The position numbers were made by a program, and so were the translations under genes. A stretch of DNA of 13,841 bases from an uncultured Lachnospiraceae bacterium (lineage in GTDB: Bacteria; Bacillota; Clostridia; Lachnospirales; Lachnospiraceae), in NCBI GenBank assembly GCA_900544445.1, contig UQVK01000101.1, positions 1-13,841 on the forward strand, given 5' to 3'. Positions 7,052 through 13,275 of the stretch are shown here, piece after piece (the first letter of the stretch is position 1; every line of letters begins with the position of its first letter). The notes under the pieces were generated by a model, which was not told the DNA's origin, did no database searches, and saw only the letters and a list, made by a program, of their open reading frames with translations.

Positions 7052-7936
7052 ATGAGAATTCCGGAAGAGATTCTGGGCGCGGCAGAAAAACAGCTGGATG
7101 CGGACTGCGGCATCGGAAAAGCGGGAAAGGACGGCATGATTGTGACGGCGCAAAACAAAACGGTGTTTCGCCGTGCACCGTACTTCCCGCCCAAGGCATA
7201 TATGACAGATGCGGCCTACGGCGAACTGGTGCGTGAGACACTGGAAAAGGAAACCGGGATCCGGCCCAGAATTTACGAGGGGATCGACCCGTTTTTCAGA
7301 GGAATCGTCTTTATGGGAAAGGCGAGGATTCTGGCGGGAGAAGAGATTTTTGACCGGTGTGTAAGAGAACTGGGCAGCCTGAAAAATCCGGAATGGCTCT
7401 GCCAGTTTTCCAGCCTCGGCCATCTGCATGCGATGCTCCGGCGGTATGGACGGAAAATCGAGGATGTACGTCTGAATTTTCTTCCCTGTGATGGAGGGAT
7501 TAAGAAGGAAGCGGCGGATCTGGCGGACGTTCCTGCCCCCTTTGAAGTGCGCCTGCTGGAGGCGGAAGAACTGGCGGAACGAAAGAGCCGGGGCGAGTTT
7601 GGAGGCGGTGCATTCCGGCACGCGGTCTGCGGCTCGCAGCTTATGCCGGATGTGCTGGCTGCGGCGGCCTTCCTGAATGGCCGGATTGTGGGAATCGCGG
7701 GGGCCACACAGGACTGCGCTGTAATGTGGCAGATCGGCGTGGATGTGGAGCCCGGGCAGAGAGGCAGGGGAATCTCTGCCGTTCTGGTCCGGCTTCTGAA
7801 AAATGAGATTCTAAAGAGAGGGAAAATCCCCTTCTACGCCACCTCTCAGTCCCATATTCTTTCCATGGATACCGCTGTCAGCGCGGGATTTCTTCCCGCA
7901 TGGTCGGAGATCTATGTTTCTTTGGGAAAATATTAA
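7052..7936 (+). CDS. GNAT-family N-acetyltransferase
   Basis: This 294-residue cytoplasmic protein has a C-terminal GNAT domain (about residues 165-290). The acetyl-CoA pyrophosphate-binding motif A is visible in IGVDVEPGQRGRGISAVLV (228-246, with R237-G-R-G240). Motif B appears as FYATSQSHILSMDTAVSAGF, the usual asparagine position being less typical. The N-terminal 160 residues do not match a domain I recognise and may recognise the substrate. The ATG at 7052 is preceded by GGAAGGAGGAG with good spacing. It is transcribed divergently from the polymer operon and is a single gene. The substrate is unknown. Confidence 0.85.
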   Translation: MRIPEEILGAAEKQLDADCGIGKAGKDGMIVTAQNKTVFRRAPYFPPKAYMTDAAYGELVRETLEKETGIRPRIYEGIDPFFRGIVFMGKARILAGEEIFDRCVRELGSLKNPEWLCQFSSLGHLHAMLRRYGRKIEDVRLNFLPCDGGIKKEAADLADVPAPFEVRLLEAEELAERKSRGEFGGGAFRHAVCGSQLMPDVLAAAAFLNGRIVGIAGATQDCAVMWQIGVDVEPGQRGRGISAVLVRLLKNEILKRGKIPFYATSQSHILSMDTAVSAGFLPAWSEIYVSLGKY

Positions 7937-7968
7937 GAATTCCTTTATGGGATTCAGGCAGGGGATAT

Positions 7969-8040
7969 GGTATAATAACTGCGCGGTGCGCAGTCCGGTC
8001 CGATATAAATCGGACCGCCCCGCTGCGCGGGGATTATACC
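7969..8040. repeat. 72-bp perfect four-way-junction (cloverleaf) palindromic element
   Basis: An 8-bp closing stem GGTATAAT (7969-7976) with ATTATACC (8033-8040) encloses three consecutive perfect hairpins. These are ACTGCGC-GGT-GCGCAGT (7978-7994), CGGTCCGAT-ATAA-ATCGGACCG (7996-8017) and CCCCGC-TGC-GCGGGG (8018-8032). Only two bases (7977, 7995) are unpaired at the junction. It is intergenic, 32 nt after the GNAT stop. Both strands can fold the same way, so it could be a DNA cruciform, a non-autonomous repeat, or an RNA element. It is not a tRNA: stem and loop lengths are wrong. Confidence 0.75.
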
Positions 8041-8107
8041 CAATCTGCGGCTTGTGGAGAAAATGCCGCCTGCGGCGTCGCTTTCTCCCCTGCGCGCGTG
8101 GTATAAT
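8041..8107. repeat. Second palindromic module sharing the GGTATAAT end
   Basis: The stretch ends with another GGTATAAT (8100-8107) that could pair with ATTATACC (8033-8040), giving a second closed module. Inside, GGAGAAA (8056-8062) pairs with TTTCTCC (8082-8088) around an inner GCCG/CGGC hairpin (8065-8076). GGTATAAT thus occurs at both ends of 7969-8107, with one inverted copy between, suggesting tandem units or a composite repeat. Confidence 0.5.
8099..8107 (+). promoter_or_regulatory. Extended -10 promoter candidate for the MORN-repeat gene
   Basis: TGG-TATAAT has a perfect -10 with the TGN extension. No convincing -35 lies 17 bp upstream. A start near 8114 gives a leader of about 50 nt. 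An equivalent TGG-TATAAT exists at 7968-7976, so transcription could also begin upstream and include the palindromic element. Confidence 0.5.
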
Positions 8108-8165
8108 GTGCCGTAGTCAAACGGCGGCCCGCCTGAGCCGCCATACCGGGAAAGGACAGATGGAT

Positions 8166-9278
8166 ATGGATGGACATAAATTAAATAAGAAGGAACTGGT
8201 ACCGATCATCGCCCTGCTCGTTTTCATTGCGGTGGTTCTGATTCTGTGCGCCATCAGCGCGGGACGGGGCGCAGGAAATGGAGAAGATGCTGCGGCCGTG
8301 CAGGAGGAGAGCGAAAGTTCGGAAACCTCCGCAGCATCAGGAGAGACCGCATCGAACACCGAAGAATCCGGCGCCATGTCTTCCGGCGGGGAAACGGAAA
8401 CCGCCCGGGAAGAGGGAACCCTGACAGAGGTGAAGGAAACCATTGCACTGGACGGAGAGGTACAGGCGGAGAGTGCCGCAGAAAAGGACACTGCCGCAGA
8501 AAAGGATGCCGCAAAGCAGGAGGAAACTTCCACACAGAAGACGGGGCAAAGCGTCTCCAGTAACGGGGTGAGCCAGAATACGGTTGTGGTGAAGAAAACC
8601 AATGTGGAAATGCTGGCGGAAATGATGGACTACTGGTCGAAGGGAAACGTGGAGGCAGTTGAGGATTTAAGCGGGCTGTCTCACTATCGGGCAATGTCCG
8701 CATCCCTGCAGGGACCTTCCTATTTTTACTATTATGGGGACAGAAATGAGGCGGGAAAACCGGACGGAACCGGTATTGCCGTTTACGGGGAGGACCAGTA
8801 CTATTACGGCCAGTGGACGGATGGTGCAAGAAGCGGAGAAGGCACCTGGCTGAAGATGTACTATTACAGCGCTTCCGACACGGAGTCGGACCGGGCGCTG
8901 ATCAGCCACAGCTACAACGGCAGCTGGCAGAACAACCTGCCCAATGGAGAGGGACACGAGCAGTATGGCATTGACACCGATCTGGCTCCGGTGGGAAGCC
9001 GTTACTGGCAGAATGTGATCGGCAGCTTTCAGAACGGTCTGTACAACGGGGAAATGTACATCGTGACCGAGGACGCGGGCGGCAACCTGCAGGAATGGTA
9101 TGGAAACGCGACGCAGGGCGTCTTTGAGACTTTTGAGGGAAGGGACCAGGAAGGGCGTGTTCCCATCTGTCAGGGCGCCCAGAATCCGGACAGCCACCTG
9201 TGGATCCAGCCCCTTGACAATATGGATCTGGGACTTACGGAGATCAGGGAGCAGGTGAGTACCCGGAGTGGGGAGTGA
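8166..9278 (+). CDS. Membrane-anchored MORN-like repeat protein
   Basis: This protein of about 370 residues has a short basic N-terminus (HKLNKKE), one membrane helix (VPIIALLVFIAVVLILCAI) and a long Ser/Glu/Ala/Thr-rich linker (about residues 35-135). The C-terminal part carries MORN-like units: GKPDGTGIAVYG, YYGQWTDGARSGEGTW, YNGSWQNNLPNGEG and IGSFQNGLYNGEMY. MORN repeats form beta-hairpin arrays used in protein or lipid contacts. The topology puts the repeats outside the cell. The ATG at 8166 lies 9 nt after AAAGGA; an in-frame ATG at 8160 has only 3 nt. Reading upstream through the palindromic element is rejected as a start. No enzymatic motif is visible, and function is unknown. Confidence 0.85.
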   Translation: MDGHKLNKKELVPIIALLVFIAVVLILCAISAGRGAGNGEDAAAVQEESESSETSAASGETASNTEESGAMSSGGETETAREEGTLTEVKETIALDGEVQAESAAEKDTAAEKDAAKQEETSTQKTGQSVSSNGVSQNTVVVKKTNVEMLAEMMDYWSKGNVEAVEDLSGLSHYRAMSASLQGPSYFYYYGDRNEAGKPDGTGIAVYGEDQYYYGQWTDGARSGEGTWLKMYYYSASDTESDRALISHSYNGSWQNNLPNGEGHEQYGIDTDLAPVGSRYWQNVIGSFQNGLYNGEMYIVTEDAGGNLQEWYGNATQGVFETFEGRDQEGRVPICQGAQNPDSHLWIQPLDNMDLGLTEIREQVSTRSGE

Positions 9279-9307
9279 CCGATGCAGGCGGGAGCCTGGA
9301 AAAGCTG

Positions 9308-9345
9308 CACCGGCGTTTCGGGACAAAAGCGAAACGCCGGCTGCA
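9308..9345 (+). terminator. Strong hairpin after the MORN-repeat gene
   Basis: CCGGCGTTTCG (9311-9321) pairs perfectly with CGAAACGCCGG (9331-9341) around a 9-nt loop. The stem extends by GCA/TGC with one bulged base. It lies 30 nt after the stop codon and ahead of the tRNA promoter. No U-tract follows on the plus strand, so it may protect the mRNA 3' end or need a factor to terminate. Confidence 0.55.
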
Positions 9346-9393
9346 AATCGTAACATTGCAAAAAAAATTTGTAAAAGGAACCCAAAGTGCATA

Positions 9394-9422
9394 TTGACAT
9401 CAGCGCACGGGAAAACTATAAT
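9394..9422 (+). promoter_or_regulatory. Consensus sigma-A promoter of tRNA-Asn
   Basis: TTGACA (9394-9399), a 17-bp spacer and TATAAT (9417-9422) match the consensus at every position. An A run (9360-9367) lies upstream and may act like an UP element. Expected start near 9429, about 23 nt before the mature tRNA. Confidence 0.92.
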
Positions 9423-9451
9423 CAAATATGTTGAGATCAGTAATTACATAT

Positions 9452-9523
9452 TCCTCGATAGCTCAATGGTAGAGCACTCGGCTGTTAACCGAGTTGTTGT
9501 AGGTTCGAGCCCTACTCGGGGAG
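9452..9523 (+). tRNA. tRNA-Asn (anticodon GUU)
   Basis: All parts of a 72-nt tRNA are visible. The acceptor is TCCTCGA/TCGGGGA with one G-U pair, the D stem GCTC/GAGC, the anticodon stem CTCGG/CCGAG with loop CTGTTAA (anticodon GTT), a 5-nt variable loop TTGTT, and the T stem GTAGG/CCTAC with loop TTCGAGC. The discriminator base is G9523, as in bacterial tRNA-Asn. CCA is not encoded. Confidence 0.97.
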
Positions 9524-9540
9524 TTCCGAGATGCGAAGGG

Positions 9541-9572
9541 ACGGCCTGATAGTTTTCTATCAGGCCGTTTTT
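9541..9572 (+). terminator. Factor-independent terminator after tRNA-Asn
   Basis: ACGGCCTGATAG (9541-9552) pairs perfectly with CTATCAGGCCGT (9557-9568) around TTTT and is followed by a T run (9568-9572). It stands 17 nt after the tRNA and ends 31 nt before the pepD start codon. Confidence 0.9.
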
Positions 9573-9603
9573 CGGGAATCACAGAAAAAGGAGAAGACAG
9601 ACA

Positions 9604-11043
9604 ATGGGAAAACTGGATGGACTGAAACCCGCAGAGGTATTTCATTTTTTTGAAGAAATCTGCAGCATTCCGCACGGTTCCGGAAATGTGGAAGCGATCA
9701 GCAATTATCTGAAGAATTTTGCGGAAAGCAGAGGCCTTGCCTGCGTACAGGATGAAGTGAAAAACATCATTATTATAAAGGAAGCCGCGCCGGGATATGA
9801 AGAGGAAGAACCCGTTCTTCTGCAGGGCCATATGGATATGGTTGCGGTAAAGGATGCGGACTGCGCAAAGGACATGACGAAGGACGGCCTTGACCTGAAG
9901 GTGGACGGCGACTGGCTGTATGCGGAAGGCACCAGCCTGGGCGGAGACGACGGCATTGCGGTTGCCTATGCGCTCGCCCTTCTGGATTCGGACAGCATCC
10001 CTCATCCCCGCCTGGAGGTGATCATCACCGTGGACGAGGAAACCGGCATGGAAGGGGCGAATGCCATCGACCTGTCCATCTGCCGGGGCCGCAGGATGCT
10101 GAATCTGGACAACGAGGAGGAAGGCGTGCTTCTGACCAGCTGCGCAGGCGGCGCCAGAGTGCATGGAAAACTTATGGCCTCCTGTGAGAAGGTCAGCGGA
10201 ACAAGGATGGAGATTTTCTTCGAAGGGCTGAAGGGCGGACATTCCGGCGCGGAGATCGATAAGGACCGCGCAAATGCCAATGCGCTTCTGGGCCGCATGA
10301 TGCGTTTCCTTCCGAAAGAAGCGGATGCCCGCTTCCTTTCTCTGGAGGGCGGCAGCGCGGACAACGCGATTCCCTCTGCCAGCAGGGCGGTTCTTGTGGT
10401 GAGAACGGAAAACGTTTCCGCGGTCAGAGATGCCCTGACGAAGCTGGAAGAGACGCTTCGCAGGGAATACGCCTCGACGGATTCCGGGCTGCACATCCGG
10501 ATTGGCGGAGAAGAAAACGGAGAGTGGGAAGCCTTTTCCAGAGAAAGCACGGAAAAGGTGACCAACATCCTGTATCTGTGTCCAAACGGAATCCAGCGGA
10601 TGAGTGCGGATATCCCGGGACTGGTGCAGACCTCCCTGAACCTGGGAATCCTCCAAACGGAAAATGGCTGCGTGGGCTTTGATTACTCCGTCAGAAGCAG
10701 CGTGGGAAGCGAGAAGGATATGATCATCGATAAGGTGTGCCTGCTCCTTTCCTCTCAGGGGGCGGAAGTAACGGTGAGCGGAGAATATCCGGCCTGGGAA
10801 TACCGGAAGGACTCTGCCCTGAGGGAGAAAATGATCCGCATTTATGAAAACATGTTCGGAACTGCTCCGAGAGTGGAAGCCATCCACGCGGGTCTGGAAT
10901 GCGGCATTCTGGCCTCCAAACTGCCCGGTCTGGACTGCGTTTCCATCGGGCCAGATATGAAGGATATTCATACGCCCAGAGAACGCCTGAGCATTTCCTC
11001 CACGGAAAGAGTGTGGAACTATATTCTTGAGATTTTGAAATAA
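9604..11043 (+). CDS. pepD: Aminoacyl-histidine dipeptidase (M20 family PepD)
   Basis: This 479-residue cytoplasmic metallopeptidase cleaves Xaa-His and other dipeptides. The M20 two-metal site is intact: GHMDMV (H76, D78), GTSLGGDDGIA (bridging D115), catalytic TVDEETGMEGA (E145, with E146), D169 in NLDNEEEG, and H456 in DIHTPRERLSI. The central lid domain begins around EGLKGGHSGAEID, the typical PepD block. Length equals the family norm. The ATG has AAGGAG 10 nt upstream. Only 31 nt separate it from the tRNA terminator and no clear promoter is visible there. The PLP-enzyme gene follows after 36 nt, probably in the same transcript. Confidence 0.96.
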   Translation: MGKLDGLKPAEVFHFFEEICSIPHGSGNVEAISNYLKNFAESRGLACVQDEVKNIIIIKEAAPGYEEEEPVLLQGHMDMVAVKDADCAKDMTKDGLDLKVDGDWLYAEGTSLGGDDGIAVAYALALLDSDSIPHPRLEVIITVDEETGMEGANAIDLSICRGRRMLNLDNEEEGVLLTSCAGGARVHGKLMASCEKVSGTRMEIFFEGLKGGHSGAEIDKDRANANALLGRMMRFLPKEADARFLSLEGGSADNAIPSASRAVLVVRTENVSAVRDALTKLEETLRREYASTDSGLHIRIGGEENGEWEAFSRESTEKVTNILYLCPNGIQRMSADIPGLVQTSLNLGILQTENGCVGFDYSVRSSVGSEKDMIIDKVCLLLSSQGAEVTVSGEYPAWEYRKDSALREKMIRIYENMFGTAPRVEAIHAGLECGILASKLPGLDCVSIGPDMKDIHTPRERLSISSTERVWNYILEILK

Positions 11044-11079
11044 CAGCAAATGATGACCGAAAGGCGGATAAAGAAGAGA

Positions 11080-12126
11080 ATGATCCTGTTTCAATGTGAT
11101 TATAACGAAGGCGCCCATCCCAAAGTGATGGAAAAGCTGATGAAAACCAACCTGGAGCAGACGGTGGGCTATGGAGAAGATGAACACTGCGCCCGTGCGG
11201 CGGCTCTGATCCGGAAAGCCTGCGGGGATGACAGCCTTGCCGTTCATTTTCTGGTGGGCGGCACCCAGGCGAACATGACGGTGATCGCGGCGGCACTCCG
11301 GCCCCATCAGGGCGTGATCGCTGCACAGACCGGCCACATCAACGGCCATGAAACCGGAGCCGTTGAGGCCACCGGACACAAGGTTCTGGCCCTGCCTCAG
11401 AAGGATGGAAAAATCAGCGCTTCCCAGGTGAAGGATCTGTGTGAGGCACACCTGAACGATGCCTCCTTTGAGCATACGGTGCAGCCGAAAATGGTTTATA
11501 TCTCAAACCCTACGGAGTACGGAACCCTCTATACCAGAAAAGAGCTGGAAGCGCTGCATGAAGTATGCCGCAGATACGGACTCTACCTGTTTCTGGACGG
11601 CGCGAGGCTGGGCTACGGCCTTGCGGCTGTGGACAACGAGCTGGATCTGCCGATGATCGCCGCGTGCTGCGATGTGTTTTATATCGGAGGAACCAAGGTG
11701 GGCGCGCTTTTCGGAGAAGCGGTGGTCATGTCCAATGATGAGCTGAAAAAGGATTTCCGTTATCTCATCAAGCAGAAAGGCGGCATGCTGGCCAAGGGCC
11801 GTCTCCTCGGCGTACAGTTTGAGGCGCTGTTTGAAGACGGTCTTTATATGGAAATCTCCCGCCATGCCGACCGGCTGGCGGATAAGCTTCGCGAAGCGTT
11901 TACGCAGGTCGGCTTTCCTTTTCTGGTGGAAAATCAGACCAATCAGATTTTTCCTGTAATTCCGGATTCTGTTCTGAAAAAACTGGGAGAGAACTACGGT
12001 TATACTTATCAGGAAAGAGTGGATGAAACCCACAGTGCGGTGAGATTCTGCACGAGCTGGGCCACGAAGGAGGACAATATAGACAGGCTGATCGCAGATC
12101 TGAAAAGGCTGACGGAAGATGCCTGA
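11080..12126 (+). CDS. Threonine aldolase / beta-eliminating lyase family PLP enzyme
   Basis: This 348-residue fold-type I PLP enzyme belongs to the low-specificity threonine aldolase family (cleavage of threonine or related beta-hydroxy amino acids to glycine and an aldehyde). It shows FQCDYNEGAHPKV at the N-terminus, HFLVGGTQANMT (phosphate-binding turn), TGHINGHETGA (ring-stacking His), LDGARLGYG (D173) and YIGGTKVGALFGEA with the PLP lysine K206. I chose ATG 11080 because the conserved N-terminus starts there; ATGs at 11050 and 11053 are in frame but lack a ribosome binding site. The site for 11080 (AAGGCGG, about 12 nt away) is also weak. It is probably co-transcribed with pepD, suggesting peptide and amino-acid catabolism. 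Actual substrate is not certain. Confidence 0.88.
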   Translation: MILFQCDYNEGAHPKVMEKLMKTNLEQTVGYGEDEHCARAAALIRKACGDDSLAVHFLVGGTQANMTVIAAALRPHQGVIAAQTGHINGHETGAVEATGHKVLALPQKDGKISASQVKDLCEAHLNDASFEHTVQPKMVYISNPTEYGTLYTRKELEALHEVCRRYGLYLFLDGARLGYGLAAVDNELDLPMIAACCDVFYIGGTKVGALFGEAVVMSNDELKKDFRYLIKQKGGMLAKGRLLGVQFEALFEDGLYMEISRHADRLADKLREAFTQVGFPFLVENQTNQIFPVIPDSVLKKLGENYGYTYQERVDETHSAVRFCTSWATKEDNIDRLIADLKRLTEDA

Positions 12127-12135
12127 AAAATCTGA

Positions 12136-12173
12136 AGAAGGGAGAGGAACGGCTCCCTTCTCTCTTTTTTTTT
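12136..12173 (+). terminator. Terminator of the pepD-PLP enzyme unit
   Basis: AGAAGGGAG (12136-12144) pairs with CTCCCTTCT (12153-12161) around an 8-nt loop, and a long T-rich run (12162-12173) follows. It begins 10 nt after the PLP-enzyme stop codon. Confidence 0.9.
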
Positions 12174-12230
12174 GCGGGAAAAATTGCGCAGTGTGACGTT
12201 TGGTATTTAGCGTATAAACGATTAAAACAT

Positions 12231-12247
12231 AATATATCGAGTATATT
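12231..12247. promoter_or_regulatory. AT-rich inverted repeat upstream of the XRE regulator
   Basis: AATATA-TCGAG-TATATT is a perfect 6-bp inverted repeat with a 5-bp centre, about 100 bp before the regulator gene, in a very AT-rich stretch (12190-12275) unlike the surroundings. XRE proteins often bind such dyads near their own promoter, so autoregulation is possible. No consensus -35/-10 pair is clear here; TAAAAT (12254-12259) and TATGAT (12300-12305) are possible -10 elements. Confidence 0.35.
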
Positions 12248-12292
12248 TTTAGATAAAATACAAACATATCGTTGCTGATAAGCCATTCCTGG

Positions 12293-12342
12293 CCCCTGTA
12301 TGATATTTACGTGATGCTGGAAATAACTGGAAAATACGGGGG
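12293..12342 (+). promoter_or_regulatory. Leader stem that can hide the G-rich ribosome binding region of the XRE gene
   Basis: CCCCTGTAT (12293-12301) can pair along its full length with ATACGGGGG (12334-12342), with one G-U pair. The G run ends 6 nt before the ATG at 12349 and is the only ribosome-binding-like sequence there. If transcription starts upstream of 12293, the stem would limit translation. If the -10 at 12300 is used, the left arm is absent. Confidence 0.35.
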
Positions 12343-12348
12343 AACGGA

Positions 12349-12669
12349 ATGGCTATGGAAGAAATTCTTGTCCAGATCGGAAAAAGGCTGTATAAAAGAA
12401 GAAAGGAAATGGGGCTGACTCAGGAAGCAATGGCAGAACGCCTTGGGATGTCGCTCACCTTCTATGGAGGGATTGAAAGGGGAAGGAAGCGGCTTTCCAT
12501 AGAGAAAATACTTCTGGTTTATGAACAGACAGGGATGGATCCTGACTATCTTCTGACCGGAAAAGGACCGCTGGATCAGGCTGTGATGGAAATTTTCAAA
12601 AGCTGCCCTGAAGAAAAAAGGCCGGTGCTTGAACAGATTCTTTCAAATCTGACAGAGCTGTGCAGGTAG
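12349..12669 (+). CDS. XRE-family HTH transcriptional regulator
   Basis: This 106-residue cytoplasmic DNA-binding protein has a Cro/CI-type helix-turn-helix at about residues 10-64: IGKRLYKRRKEMGLTQEAMA, then the recognition region SLTFYGGIERGRKRLSIEKI. The short C-terminal part (PEEKRPVLEQILSNLTELCR) could be an oligomerisation helix. It ends 41 nt before the sigma-factor gene on the same strand, so the two are probably one operon. It may control the sigma cluster or itself. No sensor domain is present. Confidence 0.9.
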   Translation: MAMEEILVQIGKRLYKRRKEMGLTQEAMAERLGMSLTFYGGIERGRKRLSIEKILLVYEQTGMDPDYLLTGKGPLDQAVMEIFKSCPEEKRPVLEQILSNLTELCR

Positions 12670-12710
12670 CCGGGCAGAGAAAAAGTTTATAGGAAAGAGG
12701 ATACGGGCAG

Positions 12711-13265
12711 ATGAAGGGAAACAGGGAATTCTTCGAGGAGCTCTATCGTTCCGAATATGACAATATCAAAAGATATGTCCGCCGTATGGTTACGGACGGC
12801 AACGGAATAGAGGATATTGTACAGGAAACCTTTGTCGAGGCCTATCGGAAAATTGCTTATCTTCGTACTCATCCAAACATTCCGGGCTGGCTTCGCGTTA
12901 CGGCAAAGAATAAAATTATGAAGTGGGAAGAAAAGCAGAAGAAGTACAGCCTGGATTTTGATTATGTCCTGAAAAATACGGAAAGCGGCGGAAAAGAACG
13001 GCTCGCGGACGATTTTAAAATGGTGGAAGCATACTGTACGGTGCGAAAGATTTTGTCAGACGAGGAACTCGACATCCTTCGGCATTATTACGAATACGGC
13101 TATACTTCGCAGGAAATGGCGACGCGTCTCGGAATCACGGAAACCTGTTTTAAGGTCAGAATTCTGAGAATGAAGCAGAAGATCAAAAACAGCCTTCAGC
13201 TTCCGCTGTTCCTGTGTGCCGGTCAGCTGATTCTGGAGATTTTGAAATTTATCGGTGAAGCATGA
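12711..13265 (+). CDS. ECF-like sigma-70 family RNA polymerase sigma factor
   Basis: This 184-residue protein has only sigma regions 2 and 4. Region 2 (about 8-75) includes the core-binding and -10 element stretch with DIVQETFVEAYRKIAYLR. Region 4 (about 113-165) holds LSDEELDILRHYYEYGYTSQ and the HTH EMATRLGITETCFKVRILRM. After region 4 comes an unusual hydrophobic tail (LQLPLFLCAGQLILEILKF, about 163-181). The ATG has GAGG 10 nt upstream. The next gene starts 10 nt after the stop and its GAGGTGG overlaps the stop, so the two are tightly coupled, as usual for sigma/anti-sigma pairs. Target promoters are unknown. Confidence 0.9.
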   Translation: MKGNREFFEELYRSEYDNIKRYVRRMVTDGNGIEDIVQETFVEAYRKIAYLRTHPNIPGWLRVTAKNKIMKWEEKQKKYSLDFDYVLKNTESGGKERLADDFKMVEAYCTVRKILSDEELDILRHYYEYGYTSQEMATRLGITETCFKVRILRMKQKIKNSLQLPLFLCAGQLILEILKFIGEA

Positions 13266-13275
13266 GGTGGAAGAA

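Noticed and set aside
7969..8040. Cloverleaf as a tRNA gene
   Set aside because: The total length is 72 nt, but arms have 3-4-nt loops, there is no T-loop TTCGA sequence, no anticodon loop of 7 nt and no D-arm pattern.
7914..8159. Upstream in-frame extension of the MORN-repeat protein
   Set aside because: It would overlap the GNAT gene end and translate the palindromic element; the membrane-anchor N-terminus with a ribosome binding site starts at 8160/8166.
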